DNA of 46,905 nt from Lachnospiraceae bacterium (GCA_017625255.1 JAGALK010000019.1:1-46905); one strand, 5' to 3'; counted from the first letter of the stretch, positions 1 to 10,249 are shown. Numbers and translations: made by a program. Notes: generated from the letters alone by a model not told the origin.

Positions 1-28
1 AAAAATACATATCTTTATTAAAGTACGC

Positions 29-77
29 AAAAAATCAGGGTAAACTTTCAAACGCCGAAGTTTTCCCTGATTTTTCT
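29..77. terminator. Strong rho-independent terminator hairpin
   Basis: An 11-bp arm AAAAATCAGGG and a 6-bp AAACTT extension pair with AAGTTT and CCCTGATTTTT around a short loop, with one mismatch. A- and T-rich flanks on both sides mean it could work in either direction. It lies below the chemoreceptor gene and probably ends a gene entering from the left edge or acts as a back-up for the hairpin at 90-140. Confidence 0.7.
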
Positions 78-89
78 TCCAACAAAAGA

Positions 90-142
90 AGGAGCGTCGC
101 TCCATGACTATTTTTTAGTCATTTTGCGACACTCCCTTTTTC
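90..142 (-). terminator. Terminator of the chemoreceptor gene
   Basis: On the minus strand GGAG-GTCGC pairs with GCGAC-CTCC with one bulged base, and a second nested stem ATGACTA/TAGTCAT sits inside it. The hairpin starts about 18 nt after the chemoreceptor stop codon. T-rich sequence follows on both strands, so bidirectional action is possible. Confidence 0.65.
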
Positions 143-159
143 TTATATCGTTATATCGT

Positions 160-1866
160 CTATTCTCTTAATTGGAATTTTCCAACTAATTCATCCATTG
201 TAACTGCCTGTGCAGATAACTCTTCACTGGTTGCTGAAGCCTCTTCTGCTGTTGCTGAATTGGATTGAACTACTTCAGAAATTCTTTCGATACCTGCATC
301 TGCCTGTTCAATAGACTCTGCCTGCTGTGTTATATTTTCATTTAATTTTTTCGATACATCTGCAATTTCCTGAACCGATTTTACAACACCCTCTAAAACC
401 TCTGATGTTTTTTGTGCCGCCTGACTTCCTGTATTGATTTCTGCAATAGAGCTTTCGATTAGCTGTCTTGTATTCACTGCCGACTTAGCACTCTGCTCTG
501 CAAGACTACGGATTTGATCTGCAACGACTGCAAAGCCTTTACCGGCATCTCCTGCTCTTGCAGCCTCAATCGCCGCATTTAAAGAAAGTAAATTCGTCTG
601 GCTTGCAATATCCTCAATCTCAGCAATGATATTTTCAATTTTGCCAGATGTTTCACTAATACGCTCCATCGCAGCCATCATACTTTCCATTTCTTCACGA
701 CTGCTATTGGCTGCTGTCGCGCATTCCTGCGCCTTATCATATGCTATATTAACATTTCCTACACTTCTCTCCAAACCAATTGTCAACTCATCCATAGTTG
801 CCTGCATCTCTTCTACGGATGCTGCCTGATCTGTTGCACCTTCTGCTAATGCCTGAGAACCTTCTGCGAGATTAGTCGCTCCTAAAGATACCATTTCGGA
901 AGCACTCTTAACATCCTTTAATGCAGTATCGATTTGGCGGTTCATTTTTCTAATAGCTAACAGAATTTCACGATATTCTCCCTCATATTCCTCTTCGCAG
1001 GAAGTCTTGATATTAAAATTACCATTTGCCATTTCACCTAACAGCTGTTCTAAATCTGTAAAAATCTTTTTCAGCTTTAACGCTGTTCCGGAAACAACAT
1101 GTATCATATCTCCCACTTCATCATCCACTTCATATACAGGGAAAGGTGATGAAATATCACCATGCTCAAAACTTTCCATTCGTTCACCCAGTTCTTTCAT
1201 TGGGTTAGAAATACCACTGGCAATTAAGCTTCCTATCTTATTTGCAACAAATGATGCAATGGCAACCACTAAAATAATAATCAGAATCAAGATATTTTTT
1301 ATGGTATTTAATCTATTCTGAGTTTCATTTCCAAGTGACACATTTGCATCCATAAAACTCTGTAATGCCTCATAGGCAGTTGTATAAGCCGGTGCCATCT
1401 TAGTAAATGCCAGTTCCTGTGCCTGTTTTCCCAATTCTACATCTTCAGAAGCACCCAGACTCAGTACTTCCTGCTCTATGGCTTCATATTCTGTCAATGC
1501 TGTCACAATATTGTCATAGGATACCTGACCAATATCTGTTACTATACTTTTTTCTATAAGATCCAGATAGTAATACAACTCCTCTTTCTTTTCTTCATGT
1601 GTGTCCAGCATTTGATCAATTCTATCCTGTTTTTCGTAACCAATTGCACCACGGGTAGCACTTCTCATATCTGCCAACGCTGCCATTGCATGTCCAATAT
1701 CCCCTTGCGGAAATGCATAATATGTCAACACATGATTATATTGACCTACCATGTACAAAATAACTAAAACTGCCAGAATGGATGCCATGCCGGTTATTCC
1801 AATTGTTACCAAAGAGCTAGATGTTATTCTCTTTTGAATTTTCATTTTCATTAGATTTTTTAGCAT
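160..1866 (-). CDS. Methyl-accepting chemotaxis protein
   Basis: This is a membrane chemoreceptor that should signal through CheW/CheA. The 568-residue protein has a short basic N-terminus, a first membrane segment at about residues 18-40, a helical periplasmic-type sensor of about 145 residues, a second membrane segment at about 188-215, a HAMP region, and a long helical signalling domain. The conserved hairpin tip ([18 protein letters not shown]) lies near residue 420. There is no C-terminal CheR-binding pentapeptide; the protein ends VGKFQLRE. I chose the ATG at 1866 because AGGGGGAAG lies just upstream; an earlier in-frame ATG lacks this. The sensor resembles four-helix-bundle ligand domains, but the ligand cannot be told. 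No flagellar or che genes lie nearby, so it is an orphan receptor here. Confidence 0.93.
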   Translation of the reverse strand: MLKNLMKMKIQKRITSSSLVTIGITGMASILAVLVILYMVGQYNHVLTYYAFPQGDIGHAMAALADMRSATRGAIGYEKQDRIDQMLDTHEEKKEELYYYLDLIEKSIVTDIGQVSYDNIVTALTEYEAIEQEVLSLGASEDVELGKQAQELAFTKMAPAYTTAYEALQSFMDANVSLGNETQNRLNTIKNILILIIILVVAIASFVANKIGSLIASGISNPMKELGERMESFEHGDISSPFPVYEVDDEVGDMIHVVSGTALKLKKIFTDLEQLLGEMANGNFNIKTSCEEEYEGEYREILLAIRKMNRQIDTALKDVKSASEMVSLGATNLAEGSQALAEGATDQAASVEEMQATMDELTIGLERSVGNVNIAYDKAQECATAANSSREEMESMMAAMERISETSGKIENIIAEIEDIASQTNLLSLNAAIEAARAGDAGKGFAVVADQIRSLAEQSAKSAVNTRQLIESSIAEINTGSQAAQKTSEVLEGVVKSVQEIADVSKKLNENITQQAESIEQADAGIERISEVVQSNSATAEEASATSEELSAQAVTMDELVGKFQLRE

Positions 1867-1976
1867 TACACACTTCCCCCTAACATAAATTTTCTTCATG
1901 TACAATCAAAGTATCTATCAAATACTTCCATTGCAATTCTAACATCTTTTTTTATTTTAATCTAGTACTTTTGTCA

Positions 1977-3974
1977 CTATTTTAGTTTTTCATATATCTG
2001 TACTTCATATCCCTCTAACACGCCCATTTTCTTTCCTTTTACCATAGTATAGCCTGTAATCTGAGGAATTTCTTTTCTTTTATCGGAATGGTTGATGACA
2101 AAAAGCCAACGGGTGCTCGCATTTTCTCTTGTCATATATTCCACATCCTCAATTCTATCTGCCAACTTCTCGACATTTGCTCCGTGACAAATATTTTCCA
2201 TTAGCTGCAGCATCAATTCTTCGCCGGGTTCGGTGCCAATATAATAGCAGCAGCCATCTCCATAAGCATGTCTGGTAATACATGGTTCCCCTGCGTAGAA
2301 CTCACTTGCATAGGTTGCCATTACTTCTGTTTCAGGCATCAGATGCATCAAATCACTCCAGATGTTTGCCTGATACTCCCTGCCCTGATACTCTACCTTT
2401 ACAAATGCATTTCTAAGACAGTCATAATCTAATACTTCCATACCTGTAATTTCGCTTAATCTGCCAGGAAGCTCTCTATCTGTCATGCAAAGGTTATTAT
2501 CGTCTTTTACCCCTGTACGCATAGTCAAAATCAAATGTCCGCCATTTTTTACATAGGACATATATTTTTCTTCCAATTTTGGATTCATCAGATACTGTAA
2601 AGGTGCAACTAATAATTTATATTTCGAAAAATCTCCCTTATCGGATATGAAATCTACAGGTATATTCTGATCATATAAGGCTTTATAATACTTCTGCACT
2701 TGTCCGATATAGTCCAAATCTTTATGATGAGGCTGAATCTGGAATGCATAATCCTGTTCAAAGGAGAATACCATTCCTACCTCTGCTTTTGGCATACTTC
2801 CCTGCATTTTTTTCATTAAAGGAAGCATTTCCTGCATAGTTGTCTTTAATTCTTCATATCTGCGCCCCGGATTTCCGCTGTGCGGCAAAATTCCATGCCA
2901 ATACTGCTCTGTACCCACTGCACAGGTTCTCCAACGGAAAAATACGATGGCATCTGCCCCATGTGCTATAGACTGTAATGCCCATACGGATAGCTGTCCC
3001 GGCGCAGGCGCTCTGCCCATAGTCTCCCAGCCGGTAATTCCCGACTGCTGCTCCATTAGCCAGTATGTCTGATTCTTATATCCGCGAATCACATCTAAGG
3101 TTGCTGCTAAGACATGATTTTTCTCATGAGGTGTTGCTGTTTCCGGCAGATAAAAGCCTCCCGGATACTGATCATGGGATACAAAATCGAACAATTCACC
3201 CAGCTTATAATAATCTACCTTGTCAGCAAAGCCCATAAAATTGTGGGTAACAAACTGATTCTTTGCATATTTACGGATAATATCGGTCTGTTCCTTTGTA
3301 AAGTCTATGATTAAATCAGAGCAGAATCGCTTCCAATCCAGCATAGCGGATGGATTTTCTCCGGTAACGGTAATTCTTGGTGTAAATACTTCGGAAAAAT
3401 CGTTGTATTCCTGACTCCAGAATGCAGTTCCCCATGCCTGATTTAATTTATCGGTAGTCTGATATTTATCTTTTAACCAATTCTGGAAGCTCTTACGACA
3501 ATTATCACAAGTACATAAATCAAAATGACTGTTTCCCAATTCATTGTCTGGCTGCCAGCCGATGACATTCTCATTTTCTCCATAGTGCTTCGCTAATTTT
3601 GTCACCATTTTGCGGATATATTCGCGATATGTAGGATTTGACTGGCAATCGTGGTGTCTTCCGCCAAAGCCTCTGACTCTTCCCATTGTATCAATTGGCA
3701 AAATATCCGGATGTTTATTGATCATCCATGCAGGCGGTGCTGCACTTGGTGTTCCTACAATGGTCTTGATACCGTATTTTGCAAGTAATGCAATGGCATC
3801 ATCTAACCATGTGAAATCGTATTCACCCTCTTGTGGTTCTAATTTGTGCCAGGAAAATTCAGCCATACGAACAGTCTGAATCCCCATCTCCTGCATCAAT
3901 TTCGCATCAGTTTCCCAACGGGAGCGTTCCCAATGCTCCGGATAATAATCTACGCCAAAAAATATGTCTCCCAT
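1977..3974 (-). CDS. GH42 beta-galactosidase
   Basis: A retaining beta-galactosidase of glycoside hydrolase family 42, expected to be cytoplasmic because it has no signal peptide. The 665 residues are close to the family's usual length. The TIM barrel carries the acid/base Glu145 in QPDNELGN and the probable nucleophile Glu308 in YWLMEQQ. Cys110, Cys154, Cys156 and Cys159 (CTCDNC) match the zinc site seen in GH42 enzymes. The trimerisation-type middle domain and a C-terminal beta domain follow. The ATG at 3974 sits 8 nt after AGGAGG; the ATG two codons earlier is too close. The start is 27 nt below the stop of an unknown upstream gene, so the two are probably co-transcribed. No sugar transporter is adjacent. 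Family assignment is firm; the natural substrate is inferred. Confidence 0.95.
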   Translation of the reverse strand: MGDIFFGVDYYPEHWERSRWETDAKLMQEMGIQTVRMAEFSWHKLEPQEGEYDFTWLDDAIALLAKYGIKTIVGTPSAAPPAWMINKHPDILPIDTMGRVRGFGGRHHDCQSNPTYREYIRKMVTKLAKHYGENENVIGWQPDNELGNSHFDLCTCDNCRKSFQNWLKDKYQTTDKLNQAWGTAFWSQEYNDFSEVFTPRITVTGENPSAMLDWKRFCSDLIIDFTKEQTDIIRKYAKNQFVTHNFMGFADKVDYYKLGELFDFVSHDQYPGGFYLPETATPHEKNHVLAATLDVIRGYKNQTYWLMEQQSGITGWETMGRAPAPGQLSVWALQSIAHGADAIVFFRWRTCAVGTEQYWHGILPHSGNPGRRYEELKTTMQEMLPLMKKMQGSMPKAEVGMVFSFEQDYAFQIQPHHKDLDYIGQVQKYYKALYDQNIPVDFISDKGDFSKYKLLVAPLQYLMNPKLEEKYMSYVKNGGHLILTMRTGVKDDNNLCMTDRELPGRLSEITGMEVLDYDCLRNAFVKVEYQGREYQANIWSDLMHLMPETEVMATYASEFYAGEPCITRHAYGDGCCYYIGTEPGEELMLQLMENICHGANVEKLADRIEDVEYMTRENASTRWLFVINHSDKRKEIPQITGYTMVKGKKMGVLEGYEVQIYEKLK

Positions 3975-4001
3975 ATACATTTCCTCCTTTGTATCATCAA
4001 T

Positions 4002-4793
4002 TTATTCAAATACTATTTCTTCTGCAAAAGCATTTGGCAAATAAATATTTCCACCATTTGTTTTCTGCAATAGATATAATTCTAAAAACTTTTCACTAGA
4101 ATCCGTTAGCCGATTATGGTGTCTCATATTAGCTAAAATTGCATCATATAACTGTTGTTTATAATCTTCCGGTAATTTACTTTCCAGACACTTAAAGGCA
4201 CTAATAACATCAATATCCTCATATCTGACCTTGGTAGAATAGTCGTATGCCTCATCCGAACATCGAATTCCGTCTTCCTGTATATAATTTCTATTCTCTA
4301 AATTCTCTACCTCAAATGAAATTTCATTATGCAAAGTATCTATTTTCCAAATATACGCAAAGGATTTTGTCCCCTCTAACATACATTTTAATGCATCTAT
4401 ATCGTCTTCAATGCATGCATAATAAAATTCCTTATTTTCTGTAAGTGAATCTTCTTTTGAAAAAACCTTTTCTACTTCAACACATAATTCCTGAACCAGT
4501 ATTTCATATTCCTCATCCGTACTGCACAGCTTTCCACATATCTCGATTCCTTTTTTCTCTATATAAAAATCCTCAAACCTGCATTTAATATCCCCATTAA
4601 TAAATACATAGATTTCTGCTGTATACTGTATCGTTATTTCCGGATGTTCCTGACAAATCACTCTACGCCATCCACTCTGGCAGCAAGCTTTTTGGTAATA
4701 AGCAAATATCTCCATATTAAATTCGCTATCTGCTAACCAATGATATTCCCCTGCTTTTGTTTTCTGGATAAACTCTTTTATCGTATGTAGCAT
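4002..4793 (-). CDS. Hypothetical protein, 263 aa
   Basis: I do not recognise this protein. It is soluble and acidic, rich in Glu, Tyr and Cys, with no signal peptide or membrane segment. A run of aromatic and charged residues in the first half suggests a mixed alpha/beta fold, and the C-terminal third looks helical. The start at 4793 is supported by GAGGGGGT upstream. A consensus-like sigma-A promoter lies at 4849-4877. The gene ends 27 nt before the beta-galactosidase start, which suggests one transcript, but nothing in its sequence points to sugar metabolism. Confidence 0.7.
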   Translation of the reverse strand: MLHTIKEFIQKTKAGEYHWLADSEFNMEIFAYYQKACCQSGWRRVICQEHPEITIQYTAEIYVFINGDIKCRFEDFYIEKKGIEICGKLCSTDEEYEILVQELCVEVEKVFSKEDSLTENKEFYYACIEDDIDALKCMLEGTKSFAYIWKIDTLHNEISFEVENLENRNYIQEDGIRCSDEAYDYSTKVRYEDIDVISAFKCLESKLPEDYKQQLYDAILANMRHHNRLTDSSEKFLELYLLQKTNGGNIYLPNAFAEEIVFE

Positions 4794-4848
4794 ATGGATT
4801 ACCCCCTCTTGAATTCTTCTCTTTTCTTTATAGTACTTCTTCTCTATT

Positions 4849-4877
4849 AGCTTAGGCTATTCAATTTACAATGTCAA
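4849..4877 (-). promoter_or_regulatory. Sigma-A promoter for the 4793 gene and GH42
   Basis: On the minus strand TTGACA (4877-4872) and TAAGCT (4854-4849) are separated by 17 nt. It lies about 55 nt upstream of the start at 4793 and is the best promoter match in the divergent intergenic region 4794-5027. Confidence 0.6.
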
Positions 4878-5027
4878 CTTATTTTCTTACCATTCACATA
4901 TCCAAAACGAATTCCATCAAAATAATCCTTTATTTGGTCTAATACCTTTTCTTTTATTTAATAATATGTTATAATTTTAGTATACAAAAAGCATATTTAA
5001 ATTACAAAAAAGAAAGGAGTCCCTATC

Positions 5028-5399
5028 ATGAAAACGCTTGTAAAACTTATTAACATTCACGATGGAGAAGAAAGTGAAAAGCAAAATGGAGACCGTTTAT
5101 ATGTTGCAACTTATCCAAGAGCAGAAAAAATAATCAGTAGCTTTCTTACAAATGGATGGAAATTAATGAGTAAAACTCAACGCTACACTCCAGCACTTCA
5201 ACGAAACGAATGCTATACTTTTTATTTAGGTGGATGGGATCTTCTTTTTGAAAAAGAGGTAGATGATGACACAGAAGATGACAGTGATAAAATCTTAGAA
5301 GAAGCTTTGAAAGAAATTGTACCTCAGAGACATACCTTTTCAGTAGATGATTTGATTCCCGCTGAAGAATATGAGGATGATTATTCCGATGAATCATAA
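5028..5399 (+). CDS. Hypothetical acidic protein, 123 aa
   Basis: This is the only supported + strand gene in the window. The first 75 residues look like a small alpha/beta domain, loosely reminiscent of the DUF4177-type fold (a long beta strand, a helix, then GWKLMSKTQRY and a Tyr/Phe-rich strand). The tail is strongly acidic (DDDTEDDSD). AAGAAAGGAG sits at good distance before the ATG, and a TATAAT-like box lies at 4970-4975. It is monocistronic, ending at the bidirectional terminator at 5446. The function is unknown, and the DUF4177 comparison is only a resemblance. Confidence 0.7.
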   Translation: MKTLVKLINIHDGEESEKQNGDRLYVATYPRAEKIISSFLTNGWKLMSKTQRYTPALQRNECYTFYLGGWDLLFEKEVDDDTEDDSDKILEEALKEIVPQRHTFSVDDLIPAEEYEDDYSDES

Positions 5400-5445
5400 A
5401 AATTTTTAAATTAATAAATAGTATTCTTGTAATTCATTTTCATAC

Positions 5446-5478
5446 AAAGATTATCGGATAACACATCCGATAATCTTT
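5446..5478. terminator. Bidirectional terminator between convergent genes
   Basis: A perfect 14-bp stem, AAAGATTATCGGAT against ATCCGATAATCTTT, with a 5-nt loop. A-rich and T-rich flanks serve both the + strand gene ending at 5399 and the deacetylase gene ending at 5478. The right arm touches the deacetylase stop codon. Confidence 0.85.
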
Positions 5479-6176
5479 TATTCAAACAACAGCTCCTCTA
5501 CCGTCACAAATTCATATCCATCCTTTTGCAATTCATCCACAATTTTCACTGCCGCCTCCACAGAGGACTTTGATGCATCATGTAATAAAATAATATCATT
5601 ATCCTCCACTTTATCAATGACCCTGTTTGCAACTGCATCAGCATTATGGGTATTCCAATCTAATGGGTCAATATCCCACAGCACCTCTATCATATCCGTC
5701 TCATAATCTAAATTACTCTTCCAACTGCCAAAGGGCGGTCGGATAAATATAGGATACTCCCCTGTAATTTCATAAATCACTTCATTGGTTTTATTTACCT
5801 GTTCTATAGCAGCTTCGTCAGATAAATTTTGCAGATTTACATGTTCATAGGAGTGGTTTCCTATGTTGTGCCCGTCTTTTTTTATTTGTCTTACAATATC
5901 CGGCTCTGATTCTGCCTGCTTTCCTAACAAAAAAAAGGTTGCCTGCACATCTCTTTTTTTAAGCTCCTCTAATAATATTCCCGTATAGTCTGCATTTGGA
6001 CCATCATCAAAGGTTAATGCTATTTTCTTTTTTTGTATGTCCCTCTGCCTTGCATCTTCCGTCTGCATAACCGGAAACAACACTTCACCGGATTGCATTT
6101 TCCCGGTATATACAGCTACTAACAGGCACAGAAGCACACTATCTACAGATACTATTCTTTTTAAAAATCGTTTCAT
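5478..6176 (-). CDS. NodB-type polysaccharide deacetylase
   Basis: A carbohydrate esterase family 4 deacetylase, probably acting on peptidoglycan or another N-acetylated glycan outside the membrane. From Met at 6176 the protein has 232 residues. It starts with a basic, hydrophobic N-terminus (KRFLKRIVSV then LLCLLVAVYTG) that would be a signal peptide or anchor. The NodB motifs follow in order: TFDDGPN (catalytic base and metal Asp), HSYEH (metal His pair), RPPFGS, WDIDPLDW and ILLHD. An upstream Met would add 35 residues, but that segment runs through the previous gene's terminator and even overlaps its stop, so I reject it. The ribosome site before 6176 is weak. The family is certain; the substrate is not. 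Confidence 0.9.
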   Translation of the reverse strand: MKRFLKRIVSVDSVLLCLLVAVYTGKMQSGEVLFPVMQTEDARQRDIQKKKIALTFDDGPNADYTGILLEELKKRDVQATFFLLGKQAESEPDIVRQIKKDGHNIGNHSYEHVNLQNLSDEAAIEQVNKTNEVIYEITGEYPIFIRPPFGSWKSNLDYETDMIEVLWDIDPLDWNTHNADAVANRVIDKVEDNDIILLHDASKSSVEAAVKIVDELQKDGYEFVTVEELLFE

Positions 6177-6226
6177 ACCACAATCTGTTTTCTTTTTTCT
6201 AAATCTATGTTTTGTGTCACAAAAAA

Positions 6227-6260
6227 ATACCCATCGACATGGGATATTCCATGTCAACAG
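6227..6260 (-). terminator. Terminator of the DUF2935 gene
   Basis: On the minus strand TGACATGG pairs with CCATGTCG, extended by wobble pairs, and TATTTTTTTG follows. It starts about 11 nt after the DUF2935 stop and separates that gene from the deacetylase. Confidence 0.7.
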
Positions 6261-6270
6261 GTATAAATTG

Positions 6271-7173
6271 TTACCAAGCATTATGCTCTAAAAGCCGAAT
6301 ATAATGATTTGCTTCTCTTAAAACATGATCTGCTAAAAGTGGTAAAATAACCGATGAAATCTTACAATCTAAGATACCTTCCGTTCCTGCAGTCTTAAAT
6401 TCCTGATATTTCCGGGTTTCCTCTAAAGATTTCTGCCGCAGCGCATCCTCGGCAAGGCATTCTTGTTTCCTTGCCATTTCTAAAAGTTCTTTATATTCTT
6501 TTGCAAAATCATCCGCTGTTTCGATTAACTGCTCTTCGCAAGGATCTAAAAGTCCTCGAATAAATAGTGCGTGTTCCATCATAATCTGATTCCAGAAGGT
6601 TTCAATATCACATAATTTTTCCTTATTCATGCAGCCATTACGCATTATCTGCTGCAATAATTCCCGATACATCTTCGCTTCCCGCAAAATATGCTGTACT
6701 AACAGCGGATAGTTCGCATTATAAACACGACAGTTATTTATCTGTCGAAGCAGATTTTCTTTAAAGCTTATTAAACCATTCAATAGCTTTAATGCTTTAC
6801 GATTTAACTGATTTACAATCTGACGGATTTTAGGATTCTCCTCACAGTCACTTCCTGCACGAAGGCTTCTCTCTGCCATGGTGATTCTGCTGTCGATGGA
6901 TACACCACTTAACTGCTGTGTTTTCTTTTCTGCTGCTACGGTAAAACAAGTAGATAATTCTTCCGATTCTAAAACCTCTTTGTGAATTCTGCCGTCACTG
7001 ATACTTACTGCTTCACGAAGAAGCTGTTCAAACTCCTTACGATACCAGTCTGCGGTCTGTATCCATTTTTTCTCTTTACATGGAAAACCAGCTTCCAAGA
7101 AGAAGGCATGCTCACGCATGATTCTTAAGAAAAAAAGGTGGAGTTCTAAGGATGTGGATGTATAATTGCTCAT
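6271..7173 (-). CDS. DUF2935 helical-bundle protein
   Basis: A 300-residue, almost wholly helical cytoplasmic protein with two similar halves, each opening with an F-x(4)-MxEHA-x-F-like motif (LRIMREHAFFLEAG near residue 17 and WNQIMMEHALFIRG near residue 195). This pattern marks DUF2935, whose solved members are ferritin-like four-helix bundles with metal-binding Glu and His residues. The repeated EH and DHVLREANHY motifs fit a dinuclear metal site. The biochemical role of the family is not established. It is monocistronic, with its own terminator, and lies downstream of clpB. Confidence 0.85.
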   Translation of the reverse strand: MSNYTSTSLELHLFFLRIMREHAFFLEAGFPCKEKKWIQTADWYRKEFEQLLREAVSISDGRIHKEVLESEELSTCFTVAAEKKTQQLSGVSIDSRITMAERSLRAGSDCEENPKIRQIVNQLNRKALKLLNGLISFKENLLRQINNCRVYNANYPLLVQHILREAKMYRELLQQIMRNGCMNKEKLCDIETFWNQIMMEHALFIRGLLDPCEEQLIETADDFAKEYKELLEMARKQECLAEDALRQKSLEETRKYQEFKTAGTEGILDCKISSVILPLLADHVLREANHYIRLLEHNAW

Positions 7174-7274
7174 TATTACTCATACCTTATTATTTTATAT
7201 TCCCTACAGTATACGCAAACATCTCAAATATGGTGTTTATTTAAAAAAATACAGTTGGTACGGCTTTAATTACT

Positions 7275-9857
7275 CTATTTTGTATCAGCGACAAGCTCCC
7301 CATTTTTCACATCAATCCAGATAGTATCGCCGCCCTTTACTTTGTCTGCCAATATCAATTTGGCAGATAAGGTTTCCACATACTTTTGCAGAAAACGCTT
7401 AAGTGGTCTTGCACCGTAAATAGGGTTATAACCATGCTCTATAATATAGGCTTCTGCTTCCTCTGAAAGTGTAACTTTGATTTCTCTATCTTTTAATCTA
7501 TCGTTTAATTCTTCGATTAACAGATGGATAATGTTGCCGATATTATCCTTTGTCAGTGGCTTAAACAGGATAATTTCATCCAAGCGGTTTAAAAATTCCG
7601 GTCTGAAATTACCACGAAGCTCCTGCATTACCGCTTCTTCTGCTTCTGGTTTTATGCTGCCATCCTCGTTGATTCCTTCTAACAAATAAGCCGAACCAAG
7701 ATTTGAGGTCATAATAATAATGGTGTTCTTAAAATCCACAGTTCTACCCTGTGAATCCGTAATTCGTCCATCATCAAGTACCTGTAACAGCACATTAAAT
7801 ACATCTGGATGCGCTTTTTCTACTTCATCAAAAAGTACTACGGAATATGGTTTTCTGCGAACAGCTTCTGTAAGCTGACCACCCTCGTCATAGCCTACAT
7901 ATCCCGGAGGTGCTCCAATCAGACGAGAGACAGAATACTTCTCCATATATTCGGACATATCCAGACGAACCATGTTACTTTCATCATCAAAAAGACTCTC
8001 CGCTAAGGCTTTGGCAAGCTCTGTTTTTCCTACACCGGTTGGTCCTAAGAAAAGGAAGGAGCCGATTGGCTTGGTCGGGTCTTTGATGCCTGCTTTAGAA
8101 CGAATGATGGCTTCCGTTACCATAGTTACACCATCGTCCTGCCCAATCACTCTTTTATGAAGCTCTTCGTCTAAATGTAAGGTTTTATTTCTCTCACTCT
8201 CTGTCAGCTTTGCTACCGGAATTCCTGTCCAACGGGAAATAATTTTTGCAATTTCTTCTTCGCTGACATTTTCATGTACCAAAGACAAATCCTCGTTTTT
8301 AACCTTTGCTTCTTCAATCTCTAACTGTTTTTGCACCTGCGGAAGTCTGCCGTACTGTAATTCTGCGGCTTTTTCCAAGTCATAATTCTGCTGTGCCTGT
8401 TTGATTTCATTTTTGAGATTTTCTAAATCCTCTCGAAGCTTTTGTACTGTTTCTACGGATTTCTTTTCATTATCCCACCGGGCTTTTTTGTTGGAAAATT
8501 CGTCGCGCAACTCTGCAAGTTCTTTTTGTAGTGCTGCCAATCGTTCTTGACTTAAACGGTCTGTTTCTTTTTTTAACGCAGTTTCTTCGATTTCAAGCTG
8601 CATCACACGACGGTTTAACTCGTCTAATTCAGTTGGCATGGAGTCTAGTTCTGTTTTTATCAATGCACAGGCTTCGTCTACTAAGTCAATGGCTTTATCT
8701 GGTAAGAAACGGTCAGAAATATAGCGGTTGGATAAAACTGCGGCGGACACTAAGGCTGCATCGGCGATTTTTACGCCGTGGAACACTTCGTAACGATCCT
8801 TTAAACCACGAAGAATGGAAATTGTATCCTCTACGGTCGGCTCTTCCACCATGACAGGCTGGAATCTTCTTTCTAAGGCTGCATCCTTTTCGATGTACTG
8901 ACGATATTCGTCTAAGGTTGTCGCTCCAATACAATGAAGCTCTCCTCTGGCAAGCATTGGCTTTAGCATATTGCCTGCATCCATAGCTCCATCGGTTTTG
9001 CCAGCACCTACGATGATGTGAAGCTCATCAATAAACAAAATAATCTGTCCATCGGACTGTTTTACTTCGTCTAAAACGGCTTTTAATCGTTCTTCAAATT
9101 CTCCGCGATATTTCGCTCCGGCTACTAAGGCTCCCATATCTAAGGAAAACAGCTTTTTGTCCTTTAAGCCCTCTGGCACATCTCCTCTTACGATTCGTTG
9201 TGCTAATCCTTCTACTACTGCGGTTTTACCTACTCCGGGTTCTCCGATAAGTACTGGATTATTTTTTGTTTTTCTGGAAAGGATGCGGATGACATTTCGT
9301 ATCTCGGAATCCCTGCCGATAACCGGGTCTAGTTTTTGTGCTTTTGCTCTTGCCACTAAGTCAATGGCGTATTTTTCTAATGTATCATAGGTAGCCTCCG
9401 GATTGTCAGAGGTTACTCGTTGATTTCCTCTTACAGTGGAAAGTGCCTGTAAAAATCTCTCTCTGGTGATACCGTATTCTTTGAAAATTTCCTTTAGGGC
9501 AGGATTTGGGTATTTTAGTAAGGATAAAAACAGATGCTCTACGGATACATACTCGTCACCCATCTGCTTTGCTTCATCCTCGGCACTAATTAACACTTTA
9601 TTTAACGCCTGACCCATGTAAATCTGACCGCCGGATACTTTTACGCGCTTTTCTAAATGACGGATGGCGTTATCCATAAAATGGTCTTTGTTGATGTCCA
9701 TTTTTTCAATCATTTTCTGGATTAAACCGTCCTGTTGACGCATGAGCGCTACAAGCAAATGCTCCTGTTCAATTTCCTGATTGCCATATTCGTATGCAAG
9801 CTTTTCACAATCGTTGATGGCTTCGATTGACTTTTGTGTGAATTTTTGTATGTTCAT
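7275..9857 (-). CDS. clpB: ATP-dependent disaggregase ClpB
   Basis: Heat-shock AAA+ disaggregase that works with DnaK to recover aggregated proteins. The 860-residue length is normal. An N-terminal Clp-N domain (residues 1-145) is followed by NBD1 with Walker [10 protein letters not shown] and Walker B ILFIDELH. Next come the long coiled-coil middle domain (about 405-520) and NBD2 with [10 protein letters not shown] and [11 protein letters not shown]. The start at 9857 has CAGGAGGTGTTACC before it; an upstream in-frame Met lies in the 5' leader and is rejected. Its promoter is overlapped by a CIRCE operator, so HrcA repression is expected. All catalytic motifs are intact. Confidence 0.97.
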   Translation of the reverse strand: MNIQKFTQKSIEAINDCEKLAYEYGNQEIEQEHLLVALMRQQDGLIQKMIEKMDINKDHFMDNAIRHLEKRVKVSGGQIYMGQALNKVLISAEDEAKQMGDEYVSVEHLFLSLLKYPNPALKEIFKEYGITRERFLQALSTVRGNQRVTSDNPEATYDTLEKYAIDLVARAKAQKLDPVIGRDSEIRNVIRILSRKTKNNPVLIGEPGVGKTAVVEGLAQRIVRGDVPEGLKDKKLFSLDMGALVAGAKYRGEFEERLKAVLDEVKQSDGQIILFIDELHIIVGAGKTDGAMDAGNMLKPMLARGELHCIGATTLDEYRQYIEKDAALERRFQPVMVEEPTVEDTISILRGLKDRYEVFHGVKIADAALVSAAVLSNRYISDRFLPDKAIDLVDEACALIKTELDSMPTELDELNRRVMQLEIEETALKKETDRLSQERLAALQKELAELRDEFSNKKARWDNEKKSVETVQKLREDLENLKNEIKQAQQNYDLEKAAELQYGRLPQVQKQLEIEEAKVKNEDLSLVHENVSEEEIAKIISRWTGIPVAKLTESERNKTLHLDEELHKRVIGQDDGVTMVTEAIIRSKAGIKDPTKPIGSFLFLGPTGVGKTELAKALAESLFDDESNMVRLDMSEYMEKYSVSRLIGAPPGYVGYDEGGQLTEAVRRKPYSVVLFDEVEKAHPDVFNVLLQVLDDGRITDSQGRTVDFKNTIIIMTSNLGSAYLLEGINEDGSIKPEAEEAVMQELRGNFRPEFLNRLDEIILFKPLTKDNIGNIIHLLIEELNDRLKDREIKVTLSEEAEAYIIEHGYNPIYGARPLKRFLQKYVETLSAKLILADKVKGGDTIWIDVKNGELVADTK

Positions 9858-9962
9858 GGTAACACCTCCTGATAAAATGCTCTTTGCATATTTTGCCTTT
9901 TCAAAGAGCAGAATATGCGTAGATTCTGTGTATGATTTCAACGAAAATCCTCGTTTAACTGA

Positions 9963-9991
9963 AATATAGCACTGGTTGTTAGCACTGTCAA
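9963..9991 (-). promoter_or_regulatory. clpB sigma-A promoter
   Basis: On the minus strand TTGACA (9991-9986) and TATATT (9968-9963) are separated by exactly 17 nt. This near-consensus promoter lies about 100 nt upstream of the clpB start, and its -35 box falls inside the CIRCE palindrome. Confidence 0.85.
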
Positions 9992-10005
9992 GAGGTGAGT
10001 GCTAA
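9979..10005. promoter_or_regulatory. CIRCE operator (HrcA site)
   Basis: TTAGCACTG, nine spacer bases, then GAGTGCTAA matches the CIRCE consensus TTAGCACTC-N9-GAGTGCTAA with one change. It overlaps the -35 box of the clpB promoter, so bound HrcA would block polymerase. A second copy of only the right half occurs at 11329-11337 within a 37-bp direct repeat. Confidence 0.92.
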
Positions 10006-10025
10006 TTTATAATTTCTTTAGATTT
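9989..10025. repeat. 37-bp direct repeat, copy 1 (contains half CIRCE)
   Basis: This 37-base stretch beginning CAAGAGGTGAGTGCTAATTT is identical to 11320-11356. It carries the right half of CIRCE and adjoining A/T-rich DNA upstream of clpB. The two copies bracket the PD-(D/E)XK gene and its relic. Confidence 0.85.
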
Positions 10026-10068
10026 TATTTATAAACAATGCGCAGCTCCAAGTAAAAAAGAGACAATT

Positions 10069-10136
10069 ATGGGGTTGAAAAACTCCCCTAAAAAGTAGAA
10101 TCCGAACACCATCATTACGATAGTGCTCGGATTCTC
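10069..10136. terminator. Two hairpins ending the PD-(D/E)XK unit
   Basis: The larger stem (10098-10136) pairs GAATCCGAaCAC with GTGcTCGGATTC, with T-rich DNA on the + side and TACTTTTT on the minus side. A smaller GGGGTT/AACTCCCC hairpin follows at 10069-10086. Together they would separate the PD-(D/E)XK gene from the clpB promoter. Confidence 0.6.
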
Positions 10137-10137
10137 T

Positions 10138-10221
10138 TTATTTTTTGTTTTTTGTTTCCTTTTCAAATCTTTCTCTCTGCAACAACTGCGATTCCATAAT
10201 TTCCATCAATACTTCACACAT
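10138..10221 (-). pseudogene. Relic 3' fragment of a second PD-(D/E)XK gene
   Basis: Reading the minus strand from 10221 gives a 27-codon open stretch beginning MCEVLMEIMESQLLQRE and ending KNKK-stop. It is clearly related to MCEALMEIMEPIVEKRE in the intact gene immediately upstream, both as protein and as DNA (the run CCATAATTTCCATCAAT is shared). Only the part matching about residues 219-235 of the intact protein is left. This is most simply the remains of a tandem duplicate or of an older copy of the same family. Confidence 0.7.
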
Positions 10222-10249
10222 CTATTCATCTACTACTTTTATTTAAATT

